Assembly: GCA_031425155.1 (NCBI GenBank)
Contig: JANPIV010000012.1
Span: forward strand, 1 to 64,000
Direction of reading: 5' to 3'
Length of the DNA: 64,000 bases
From: M3007 sp031425155
GTDB lineage: Bacteria; Bacteroidota; Bacteroidia; Chitinophagales; Saprospiraceae
The position numbers and the translations under genes are program-made. This document shows positions 40,936 through 48,662 of the stretch, in pieces. Position 1 is the stretch's first letter. Every line of letters begins with the position of its first letter. The notes under the pieces were generated by a model. That model ran no database searches. It saw only the letters and a list, made by a program, of their open reading frames with translations, and had not been told where the DNA came from.

Positions 40936-42075
40936 TTATTTGTTAATGGGATGACTAAGAGTCGTAGCCAGTTTTTCTAGAAATACATCCGCTTCTTCCA
41001 TCGTCAAAGCCAAAGAAGGCAGCAAACGCACCACGCGTGGTTTGGCTTCTCCGGTAAATATATGCCCCTCAAACAGCAGTTTTTTACGCAGTTCTCGCTG
41101 CGCTTCCGGCAGATCAAAACCAATCATCAGGCCGCGACCGCGTACATTTTCCAGCAGGGGCATTTTACGCAGTTCTGTTTGCAAATATTGTCCTACGGCA
41201 AAAGCATTAGCCATAAGACCTTCACTTTCAATCACTTCCAATACTGCCAATGCCGCCGCGCAGGCCAGCGGATTGCCGCCAAAAGTAGTGCCCAGCAATC
41301 CATGTTTCGCTTGAATATGCGGCGCGATCAGCACCCCGGCCACCGGGAAACCATTGCCCATGCCTTTAGCGGTGGTGTAAATATCGGCCTTTACGTCGGC
41401 AAAATCGTGGGCAAAAAACTGCCCCGTGCGGCCATAACCGCATTGTACGCTGTCGGCAATAAATACGGCATTTTGAGCCGTACACAGGCTGCGGATTTTT
41501 TGCAAAAAAGGCACACTGGCCTCCCGAATGCCGCCCACGCCCTGAATGCCTTCCACAATCACTGAACTGATTTCATGCGCCGCAAAGGCTGCTTCGAGGG
41601 CCGTTACATCGTTAAAAGGCAGAAAAACGACGTTTCCCGTGCGGTTCACGGGGGCGATAATAGCGGGATTGTCGGTCGCGGCCACTGCGAGCGAGGTACG
41701 CCCGTGAAAACCGCCACGAAAAGCGAGGATGGTCTTTTTGCCATTGTGAAAAGAGGCCAGTTTCAGGGCATTTTCGTTGGCTTCGGCCCCGGAGTTGCAC
41801 AGAAAGAGTTGATAGTCAGCCTTTTCACTGATGCGTCCCAGTTTTTCTGCCAATGCCTTCTGCAACGGCAAATGCACCGAATTGGAATAAAAAGCCAGTT
41901 GGTGCAGTTGCTTTTCGATGCGTTCCACCCAATGCGGATGGCTGTGGCCAATGGAAATGACCGCGTGTCCGCCGTACATATCGAGGTAACGTTGGCCCTG
42001 GTCGTCCCAGACCCAGGAGCCCTGGCCACGAGTGATGTGGAGGTTGTTGAGCGGATAAACGTCGAATAATTCCAT
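40936..42075 (-). CDS. argD: N-acyl-ornithine aminotransferase
   Basis: Start at the ATG at 42075 (MELFDVYPLNNLHITRGQG), 379 residues; the 12 further codons upstream read into a 28-base palindrome. This is a class III PLP aminotransferase: LFLCNSGAEANENALKLA near the cofactor phosphate, FHGRTSLAVAATDN, FIADSVQCGYGRTGQFFAHD and the PLP-Lys in TTAKGMGNGFPVAGVLI. It converts N-acyl-glutamate semialdehyde to N-acyl-ornithine. It lies between argC and argF', with 13 bases to the latter. Confidence 0.95.
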   Translation of the reverse strand: MELFDVYPLNNLHITRGQGSWVWDDQGQRYLDMYGGHAVISIGHSHPHWVERIEKQLHQLAFYSNSVHLPLQKALAEKLGRISEKADYQLFLCNSGAEANENALKLASFHNGKKTILAFRGGFHGRTSLAVAATDNPAIIAPVNRTGNVVFLPFNDVTALEAAFAAHEISSVIVEGIQGVGGIREASVPFLQKIRSLCTAQNAVFIADSVQCGYGRTGQFFAHDFADVKADIYTTAKGMGNGFPVAGVLIAPHIQAKHGLLGTTFGGNPLACAAALAVLEVIESEGLMANAFAVGQYLQTELRKMPLLENVRGRGLMIGFDLPEAQRELRKKLLFEGHIFTGEAKPRVVRLLPSLALTMEEADVFLEKLATTLSHPINK

Positions 42076-42092
42076 GATTATCAGTGTCTTGT

Positions 42093-42120
42093 GTAGAGAC
42101 GTTGCATGCAACGTCTCTAC
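42093..42120. repeat. Perfect 28-base palindrome between argC and argD
   Basis: GTAGAGACGTTGCA followed by its exact complement. It lies 17 bases upstream of the argD start and 10 bases beyond the argC stop. The same type of gtagagacgttgcatgc element is, to my knowledge, very widespread in Bacteroidota and Cyanobacteria. Confidence 0.9.
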
Positions 42121-42130
42121 GAGCGGAATA

Positions 42131-43099
42131 TTAAAATGCGCTGGCTTTCAAGCGCAAACCCAGTGTTTCTTCCCAGCCAAACATCAAATTCATGTTCTGC
42201 ACCGCCTGCCCGCTTGCGCCTTTCAGCAGGTTGTCCAGGGCGGCGTGAACGACCAGCATTTGGCCTTGTTTTTCGGGAAAAAGCAGGCATTTATTGGTAT
42301 TGACGGCCATTTTCAAGTCCACCATTTGAGTGCTGACCACCGTAAAAGGGTGGCTTTCATAATACTGTTGGTATAAATCAAGCACCGCCGTTTGCGTCAA
42401 ATCGCAGCGGGTGGTGGCGGACAGATAAATGCCCCGCGCAAAATCGCCGCGCCAGGGTACGAAATGAATATTGTCCGTTGGCAAAGACAAAGTCATACTG
42501 ACCTCGGCTAAATGCTGGTGGATCAAGGTTTTATACGCCGATACATTCGCATGTCGCCACGGAAAATGGGCGGTGGGGGCGAGACTTTGGCCACCCCCCG
42601 TTGCGCCGGTGATGCCCGTGAGGAATACTTCTTTCAACAAACCGGCAGTCGCCAAAGGCAGCAAAGCCAACTGAATGCCGGTGGCAAAACAACCCGGATT
42701 GGCGATCAGGTCTGCCCCTTGAATTTGCGGGCGATTGATTTCCGGCAGGCCATATACAAAAGCGCGTTCGCCCAAGTGGCCGCCGAGGCGAAAATCCTGG
42801 CTCAGGTCGATGACTTTTACCGTTGGATCAAGAGGCTGCGCTTCCAGCCATTGGCGGGCCTCGCCGTGACCGAGGCACAGGAACCAAATATCCGCTTCGG
42901 TCAATTCTGCCGAAAAACGTAAATCCGTTTCGCCCAGTAGATCGGTGTGGACCGTGGTCACGGCTTTATCGGCCTGACTGCGGCTTTGCACAAAGGCAAT
43001 TTCCACCGCCGGGTGATGCAGCAGCAGACGCAGCAGTTCGCCGCCGGTATAGCCCGCGCCACCGATAATGCCTGCACGTATTTTATTGTTGGTCAACAT
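42131..43099 (-). CDS. argC: N-acyl-gamma-glutamyl-phosphate reductase
   Basis: Start at the ATG at 43099 (MLTNNKIRAGIIGGAGYTGG), 322 residues. The cofactor loop is GIIGGAGYTGGELLRLLL; the catalytic Cys lies in LIANPGCFATGIQLALLPL; the substrate loop is GITGATGGGQSLAP and the active-site His in VPWRGDFARGIYLS region. It reduces N-acyl-glutamyl phosphate to the semialdehyde with NADPH. It follows argG by 60 bases on the same strand. Slightly shorter than most (340-350 residues). Confidence 0.95.
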   Translation of the reverse strand: MLTNNKIRAGIIGGAGYTGGELLRLLLHHPAVEIAFVQSRSQADKAVTTVHTDLLGETDLRFSAELTEADIWFLCLGHGEARQWLEAQPLDPTVKVIDLSQDFRLGGHLGERAFVYGLPEINRPQIQGADLIANPGCFATGIQLALLPLATAGLLKEVFLTGITGATGGGQSLAPTAHFPWRHANVSAYKTLIHQHLAEVSMTLSLPTDNIHFVPWRGDFARGIYLSATTRCDLTQTAVLDLYQQYYESHPFTVVSTQMVDLKMAVNTNKCLLFPEKQGQMLVVHAALDNLLKGASGQAVQNMNLMFGWEETLGLRLKASAF

Positions 43100-43138
43100 T
43101 TTATAAATGATTAATTGGACAATTGCCATAAGGTAGTT

Positions 43139-43162
43139 GGGCAACCACAAGGGTTGCCCCTA
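43139..43162. repeat. Hairpin carrying the argG stop codon
   Basis: GGGCAACC (43139-43146), loop acaa, GGTTGCCC (43152-43159), followed by ctacgggtt. On the gene strand this reads gtaggggcaacccttgtggt, a widespread intergenic hairpin type, and its TAG is the stop codon of argG. Confidence 0.85.
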
Positions 43163-44344
43163 CGGGTTTACCTGTTTCCAAATCCGCGTTTGTTGCCCAA
43201 AAATCCGCGTAAAACCTTTCACTTCCTCTCCGGTCCAACCCTTGTTCATTTCGCCGTAGGCCCCGAATTTGGCCGACATCAGGTCGCGCGCTGACTCCAC
43301 GCCGGTGATCTGGAAATGATGCGGATACAGCGTAATATGCACCGTACCATCCACGCAGCCCTGACTACTTTCCAGAAAAGCCTCGATGTCGCGCATCACC
43401 GGATCGAGGATTTGGCCTTCGTGCAGCCAGTTGCCGTAAAACTGGGACAGCGTATCTTTCCACGAGAGTTGCCACTTGGTGAGCACATGTTTTTCCAGCG
43501 CGTGGTGGGCTTTCAGGATCAATACCGGCGCGGCGGCTTCAAAGCCCACCCGACCCTTGATGCCAATGATCGTATCGCCCACATGGATGTCCCGCCCGAT
43601 GCCAAAAGGCCCGGCAAGGGCCTGTAAAGCGCGAATCGTGTCCACCGGATGCTCAAAAATCTGGTCATTCAGGCCGATAGGTTCGCCCTGACGGAAAAAG
43701 ATTTTGATGGTTTCCGGCTCGTGTTTACTGACCGGCGTTGGCCAGGCCTCTTCCGGCAAGGCACCGTTGGAGCGCAGCGTTTCGCGACCGCCCACTGATG
43801 TGCCCCATAGCCCTTTATTGATCGAATAAGCGGCTTTTTCGGCATTCATGGCCACGCCTTTTTTGCGCAGATAATCCAGTTCCGCCTCGCGGCTCAATTG
43901 CAGATCGCGGATGGGCGTAATGATCTCAATATCAGGTAGTTCGATCTGAAAAATCATGTCGAAACGCACCTGATCGTTGCCCGCGCCGGTGCTGCCGTGG
44001 GCCACTGCATCGGCTCCCACTTGTTTAGCCACCTCGGCAATGGCGAGGGCCTGACTGAGTCGCTCGGCACTGACCGACAGCGGATAGGTGTTGTTTTTCA
44101 ACACATTACCAAAAATCAGGTGACGCAGAATGCGCTCATAGTAGCCTTTCACGGCATCCACGGTGATGTGCTGCTTTACGCCCAATGCGTAGGCGTGCTG
44201 CTCGATCTGCTGGCGTTCGGTTTCCGTAAATCCACCCGTATCCACGGTGACGGCAATGACCTCATAACCGAGGTCTTCGGCCAGATATTTAGCGCAAAAA
44301 GTGGTATCCAGCCCACCGCTGAAACCCAGGACGACTTTTTTCAT
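43160..44344 (-). CDS. argG: Argininosuccinate synthase
   Basis: Start at the ATG at 44344 (MKKVVLGFSGGLDTTFCAKY), 394 residues; 53 more codons are open upstream, but they cross a perfect palindrome and have no likeness. The ATP pyrophosphatase loop is GFSGGLDTT; AHGSTGAGNDQVRFD, RELQLSREAEL-like PIRDLQLSREAE and SINKGLWGTSVGGRE are family motifs. It joins citrulline and aspartate. The gene lies upstream of argC. Its TAG stop lies in a short hairpin repeat. Confidence 0.96.
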   Translation of the reverse strand: MKKVVLGFSGGLDTTFCAKYLAEDLGYEVIAVTVDTGGFTETERQQIEQHAYALGVKQHITVDAVKGYYERILRHLIFGNVLKNNTYPLSVSAERLSQALAIAEVAKQVGADAVAHGSTGAGNDQVRFDMIFQIELPDIEIITPIRDLQLSREAELDYLRKKGVAMNAEKAAYSINKGLWGTSVGGRETLRSNGALPEEAWPTPVSKHEPETIKIFFRQGEPIGLNDQIFEHPVDTIRALQALAGPFGIGRDIHVGDTIIGIKGRVGFEAAAPVLILKAHHALEKHVLTKWQLSWKDTLSQFYGNWLHEGQILDPVMRDIEAFLESSQGCVDGTVHITLYPHHFQITGVESARDLMSAKFGAYGEMNKGWTGEEVKGFTRIFGQQTRIWKQVNP

Positions 44345-44362
44345 GATCAGAATTATGGAGGA

Positions 44363-44418
44363 TTGAGGATTTGAGGATGCGAGTATTTGATCAAATACTC
44401 GCATCCTCAAATCCTCAA
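44363..44418. repeat. Perfect 56-base palindrome upstream of argG
   Basis: Two 28-base arms meet without a loop. The left arm reads ttgaggatttgaggatgcg then agtatttga; the right arm is its exact complement. It is in the 80-base gap between the GNAT gene and argG, 18 bases before the argG start and 6 bases after the GNAT stop. A degenerate relative is at 7795-7877. Confidence 0.95.
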
Positions 44419-44424
44419 AAAAGG

Positions 44425-45015
44425 TTAGTGAAAAATAAAATGCGCCATTTCCGCTTCCTCCGCTTCTTCCAGACGCAGCGGGTCGAAGAGCATGGCGGTA
44501 CACATACAGTTTTTGCGGCCTTTACTTTGCAGAATATCATAGTTGACGCAACTCCGGCAGCCCTGCCAGAAAGCATCGTCCTGCGTCAACTCTGAATATG
44601 TAACTGGTTCATAACCAAGTTCAGAGTTAATTTTCATCACGGCCAGTCCGGTGGTGAGACCGAAGATTTTGGCGTGGGGATATTTTTCGCGGGAGAGTTG
44701 GAAAATCCGGCGTTTGATGGCGGTGGCCACGCCCATGCCCCGAAAATCGGGATGCACGATGAGGCCGGAATTGGCAACAAACTCCTCATGGCCCCAGGTT
44801 TCGATGTAACAAAAACCCACCCAACGGCCATCCGGCGTATGGGCGATCACGGCCTTGCCCTGCCCCATTTTTTCCTCAATATATTCTGGCGTACGCCGGG
44901 CGATGCCGGTGCCGCGCGCCTGGGCGGAAGAAGCCATTTCTTCCGTAATTTGATATGAAAACGGTGCATCCGCCGCCGTAGCGATGCGAATGACTACCTG
45001 ATCCCTGTGTTTCAC
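44425..45015 (-). CDS. GNAT acyltransferase with Cys-rich tail; likely first arginine step
   Basis: A 196-residue GNAT protein. Acetyl-CoA motif A is HPDFRGMGVATAIKRRIF (88-105), after the strand NSGLIV. After the GNAT core the tail has four Cys: 153 and 156 (CRSC) and 170 and 172 (CMC), a spacing suited to a metal site. It is the first gene of the arginine cluster, where no argA or argJ is present; in Bacteroidota a GNAT next to argG is the expected glutamate N-acyltransferase. The acyl group (acetyl or succinyl) is open. It should act in the cytoplasm as a feedback-controlled step. The start MKHRDQVVIRIATAADAPF is a normal GNAT start. Confidence 0.85.
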   Translation of the reverse strand: MKHRDQVVIRIATAADAPFSYQITEEMASSAQARGTGIARRTPEYIEEKMGQGKAVIAHTPDGRWVGFCYIETWGHEEFVANSGLIVHPDFRGMGVATAIKRRIFQLSREKYPHAKIFGLTTGLAVMKINSELGYEPVTYSELTQDDAFWQGCRSCVNYDILQSKGRKNCMCTAMLFDPLRLEEAEEAEMAHFIFH

Positions 45016-46006
45016 GGGCGACGAGTAGTTAGAAAGTTAAACAGGAGTAAAAGGCAAAATAGCAATAGCAATGTGGCCAATGACCAGGCAAAAATTGCCA
45101 TCCCTTAATTTTGCACCAAATACTTGAAAAATAAACGCAGCTACGCCGAACCTTGGGACGACGAGAGCGAATGCGAAAAGAACGAAAATGGTGGAGAACT
45201 ATGGCCGCGGTCGTCGGAAAGTGTCGCGATATCGTCGCACTACCACGGGAACGGGTGCGAGGGCATTACTGGTGAGGCATTGAATGGCGGCCAGTATAGT
45301 GTGGGCCGCAGACGACAGGAACTGTTTCAACTTCAGCGAGATAAAACGGTCAGACCATAAAAGAGGGTGAAATAATACGGCGGCAAAGTTATGGGAATCC
45401 TTGGTGGTTTGGGGGAAAAATGTATGCAGGTTTGAAAAAAATCGGCATTTGTGTGTGCTGTAAAATTTATTAAACTTTTATATTGTATTGCAGAATATTA
45501 TTAAAATTTTTGTTGGTTTAGAGGCCGTTTTAAAACCCCTCATCGGGCTTAAATGCCCGCCTTTTGCCACTATATTTCGCTCTATTTTAAGCGAATAGTC
45601 CCTGCTATGCACTAAAAATAAACCTTCATCTACTGTCAAAATTCAGTCCTTTCCGCTCCGTTCAGGGTTCTAAAACAGCCTCTTAGGTTTTGGCAGATGT
45701 CGTGACGTAATGTTTATGTTTGGCCCTTGCGCCCAGCAGGACTAGGCATAAATGGCCTTTTTTAGTTATGAACACAGCTGCATCAATTACTATGTGGGTC
45801 GAAGATATACCAGTAAACCGTACAGACTGTTCATTTTCGGACACCCGTGTTCGCTGGCGAACGGACATTGGCCCGATAAGACGACCAAAATCATTGACTG
45901 TCAACGTTTTAAAAAATTGGCACAACCTTCCTTATAGTAGTTAGAAAGAGGGTTGCTACGACGTGTGCCTTCATAATTCATCATTTTAATTCATAATTGA
46001 AGAAAC
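45016..46006. other. Long gap without a convincing gene
   Basis: About 990 bases between the divergent arginine and ABC-export clusters. The left part (45120-45360) is GC-rich with several open frames up to 78 codons on overlapping frames, none with recognisable protein character. The middle (45440-45515) is very AT-rich. A MITE-like element fills 45518-45685. The right part (45690-46000) has short open frames on both strands with no family likeness. Promoters of both clusters must lie here. TGGCAC at 45918-45923 fits a sigma-54 -24 box, but the -12 GC is not at the right place. Confidence 0.6.
45518..45685. repeat. MITE-like element, copy 2
   Basis: The same element as 4046-4213 over its full length, with scattered differences (gaggccgttttaaaaccc left end, gggttctaaaacagcctc right end), so the terminal repeats are no longer perfect. 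Same orientation as copy 1. The block gcgaatagtccctgctatgc is fully kept. No coding capacity. Confidence 0.9.
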
Positions 46007-47254
46007 GTGGATAGGGTCATTCAAAAGAAAAGATTTACGGTCCAGCGCATCCTGATGGGGCTGGCGATTGTGGGTTTTCTGATTTTTGCCGTGCGCACGA
46101 TGGTTTCCGGCAGTCAAAGCAGCCTGAATGTAAATCGCGAAAAGATCACAGTCTCTAAAGTAGAACGGGCCGTTTTTGACGAATTTATCGTGGTAACCGG
46201 CGTCGTACAGCCACTCAAGACCTACCAGTTGGATGCCATCGAAGGGGGCTACGTGGTGCAGAAGTACTTAGACGGCGGGGCGACTATTAAGCAGGGCGAT
46301 TTGATCCTGAAACTGGAAAACCAGCGCCTGATGCTCGATTTTGTGAACCGCGAGACCGAAATGTACGATCTCATCAACAACCTGGAAAACACCCGGCTGC
46401 GGCTGCGGCAGGATAAGTTTTCTCTGAAAAAAACGCTCTCGGAACTGGATTACCAAATCCAGCAAGCCAGAGACGAACACGAGCGCAACGACAAACTTTA
46501 CGCCGATAAAGTCATCAGCCAGCAAGAGTTTACCAAGACCAAAATCACCTACAATCGCCTACAGCAGCAGCGCGACATTGAGGTGGAGAACCAGAAATTC
46601 CAGGAAGAAAACAGCGTCACGCAGATCAAGCAGCTGGAAGGCACGCTCGACCGCACGAAACTGAATCTGCGGCTGATGAAGGACAATCTGGATAACCTGT
46701 ACGTAAAAGCGCCAGTCAGCGGCCTGCTGTCGTCCATCAACGTGGAGATCGGCCAAAGTATCGCTGCCGGACAGAATATTGGCCAGATTGACGACCTGAA
46801 TGGCTTTAAAATGCGGGTCGAAGTGGACGAACATTACCTGTCACGCATCTTTCCCGGATTGGAAGGGTCTTTTGAATTCAACGGAAAAACGCACCAGTTG
46901 ACCGTCTCCAAAGTCTATCCCGAAGTACGCAGCGGTCGCTTTGAAGTGGATATGCTGTTTGCCAAAGCCGTACCGGATGGTATTCGCCGCGGCCAATCGG
47001 TGCCAGTGCGCCTGCAACTTGGTAAACCAGCCGACGCTACCCTGCTGGCGACAGGAGGTTTTTTCAGCGATACGGGCGGCAACTGGGTGTATGTCCTGAA
47101 TGCCGATGGCACGAAGGCCACCAAACGGAACATTTCTTTGGGTCGCAAAAACCCGCAATTCTTTGAAGTGCTAAGCGGTCTGGAACCCGGGGAACAAGTA
47201 ATTACCAGTTCTTACGAGAATTTTGGGGATAAGGATGTGCTGAATTTGAATTGA
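46007..47254 (+). CDS. MacA/HlyD-type membrane-fusion protein
   Basis: A 415-residue periplasmic adaptor with a GTG start. One membrane helix at about 16-33 (LMGLAIVGFLIFAVRTMV), a barrel-sandwich half (TYQLDAIEGGYVVQKYLDGG, IKQGDLILKLENQRL), a long coiled coil (about 115-220; NTRLRLRQDKFSLKKTLSEL, QQQRDIEVENQKFQEENS), the second barrel-sandwich half (DNLYVKAPVSGLLSSINVEIGQ) and beta-barrel domains to the end. It links an ABC transporter to an outer-membrane channel. It is the first gene of the export cluster and is followed, after an antisense gene, by two ATPases. Confidence 0.93.
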   Translation: MDRVIQKKRFTVQRILMGLAIVGFLIFAVRTMVSGSQSSLNVNREKITVSKVERAVFDEFIVVTGVVQPLKTYQLDAIEGGYVVQKYLDGGATIKQGDLILKLENQRLMLDFVNRETEMYDLINNLENTRLRLRQDKFSLKKTLSELDYQIQQARDEHERNDKLYADKVISQQEFTKTKITYNRLQQQRDIEVENQKFQEENSVTQIKQLEGTLDRTKLNLRLMKDNLDNLYVKAPVSGLLSSINVEIGQSIAAGQNIGQIDDLNGFKMRVEVDEHYLSRIFPGLEGSFEFNGKTHQLTVSKVYPEVRSGRFEVDMLFAKAVPDGIRRGQSVPVRLQLGKPADATLLATGGFFSDTGGNWVYVLNADGTKATKRNISLGRKNPQFFEVLSGLEPGEQVITSSYENFGDKDVLNLN

Positions 47255-47262
47255 TTTTTAAT

Positions 47263-47757
47263 TCAGTTTATATATTCCCAGTCTATATTTACTTTTACTG
47301 CAATGGCATGGAGATTATAAATGAAAACTGGTTTTTTGAAAACGTTTTTCTTAAATATAACTGAACAACGAAAAAGGTATAACGGAGGATTTGCACCCAT
47401 TTCCGGGGGATTGAAACGCGGCATTTTTTTTACTGTTTGCAGTATTACTGTATTAAAAGATCGATCATTACCTCTTTCTACTTGAATTTCAGATGGATAA
47501 CACTTGCGCGAAATAGTGAAAATAACAGAAACGTCCCCGTCCACACAAAACAACCGTTTCCAAAATGGATACTCTAAATGTGTAGCGAAGAATTTTTTTA
47601 ATCCCGACTCCCCTCCCGGAAAGGAAGGTAGTTTCCAGATGTTAAATCTTTCGTACACTGTGTCCTGATTGATCAGTGTATCAGTAGTCAAATCTGCCTG
47701 CGCGAACAGATTTTGAGAAAAAATGAAAGTAATTGCAAAGAGTATATTTCGAGTCAT
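47263..47757 (-). CDS. TonB C-terminal-like periplasmic protein
   Basis: A 164-residue protein with a signal peptide (MTRNILFAITFIFSQNLFAQ) and a TonB C-terminal-like domain (FPGGESGLKKFFATHLEYPF, GDVSVIFTISRKCYPSEIQV, MPRFNPPEMGANPPLYLF). It lacks a membrane anchor and proline-rich span, so it is not a working TonB by itself; stand-alone forms are common in Bacteroidota. It lies antisense between the adaptor and the first ATPase, 8 bases from the adaptor stop, interrupting the otherwise plus-strand export cluster. The tail after 145 (FKKPVFIYNLHAIAVKVNID) is unusual and poorly conserved in character. Confidence 0.8.
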   Translation of the reverse strand: MTRNILFAITFIFSQNLFAQADLTTDTLINQDTVYERFNIWKLPSFPGGESGLKKFFATHLEYPFWKRLFCVDGDVSVIFTISRKCYPSEIQVERGNDRSFNTVILQTVKKMPRFNPPEMGANPPLYLFRCSVIFKKNVFKKPVFIYNLHAIAVKVNIDWEYIN

Positions 47758-47841
47758 TTCTTTACTAAAAAATCAATGAAAATAATTCATTAAACAGAAC
47801 CAACTGCTTTTGTCCATTTGCAAATTTCAATACATTCTCTA

Positions 47842-48519
47842 ATGATAAAGACTAGTAATTTACAAAAGATTTTCACCACCGACGAGGTGGAAACCACCGC
47901 ACTGAACGGCATCAATATGGAAATCCAGGCCGGCGAATTCGTGGCCATTATGGGGCCATCCGGTTGCGGCAAATCCACGCTGCTCAACATCCTGGGTTTG
48001 CTCGACAATCCTTCCGAAGGCAGTTACAATTTTTTCGGAACGGAAGTCGCCAACATGAGCGAACGCCACCGCGCCAATCAGCGCAAAGGTAACATTGGCT
48101 TTGTGTTCCAGTCTTTCAACCTGATTGACGAACTGACGGTGTTCGAGAACGTGGAACTGCCGCTGCTCTACCTGAAAACGCCCGCCGGGGAGCGTAAAAA
48201 GCGCGTAGAAGCCGCCCTGGAACGCATGAATATCATGCACCGCCGCAATCACTTTCCGCAGCAATTGTCGGGCGGTCAGCAGCAACGGGTGGCCATTGCC
48301 CGCGCCGTGGTGGCTACGCCCAAGGTCATTCTGGCCGACGAACCGACGGGTAACCTCGACTCCGCCAACGGTCTGGAAGTGATGAACCTGCTCACCCAAC
48401 TCAATCAGGGCGGCACGACCATCATCATGGTGACGCACTCACCGCATGATGCGGGTTTTGCACACCGGATCGTGAATCTATTTGACGGGAAGGTGGTGAC
48501 GGAGAATTTTCACGTCTAA
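47842..48519 (+). CDS. ABC transporter ATP-binding protein (MacB/LolD type)
   Basis: Start at the ATG at 47842 (MIKTSNLQKIFTTDEVET), 225 residues; an upstream in-frame start at 47818 is weak. Walker A GPSGCGKS at 38-45, Q loop FVFQSFNLIDELTVFENVEL, signature LSGGQQQRVAIARAV, Walker B VILADEPTGNLDS, H-loop VTHSPHD. This is the LolD/MacB/FtsE-like subfamily that powers mechanotransmission permeases. It is one of two ATPases serving at least six permeases downstream. Confidence 0.95.
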   Translation: MIKTSNLQKIFTTDEVETTALNGINMEIQAGEFVAIMGPSGCGKSTLLNILGLLDNPSEGSYNFFGTEVANMSERHRANQRKGNIGFVFQSFNLIDELTVFENVELPLLYLKTPAGERKKRVEAALERMNIMHRRNHFPQQLSGGQQQRVAIARAVVATPKVILADEPTGNLDSANGLEVMNLLTQLNQGGTTIIMVTHSPHDAGFAHRIVNLFDGKVVTENFHV

Positions 48520-48662
48520 TCTTCTGTAAACTATCAAGATATGCAGCCGGCAGGTTCCTCTGCCAATGACTTTATCCACCAGGTTTCAGTCTTTTTTGCG
48601 ACCCGGCCGATGAATTTTGGCGGCTGCTTTTTTAATACTCTCTTTTGTACAGCCAAACAAAC

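Noticed and set aside
45124..45360. 78-codon plus-strand frame in the long gap
   Set aside because: Two other frames are also open over the same stretch, and none has domain likeness; the high GC content explains open frames.
45691..45706. TGGCAG...TGA considered as a sigma-54 promoter
   Set aside because: The -12 GC is replaced by GA, and it lies about 300 bases from the adaptor gene; the match is too weak.
45683..45937. Short open frames of 61-80 codons on both strands to the right of the MITE
   Set aside because: They overlap each other, begin in or near the MITE end and have no family likeness.
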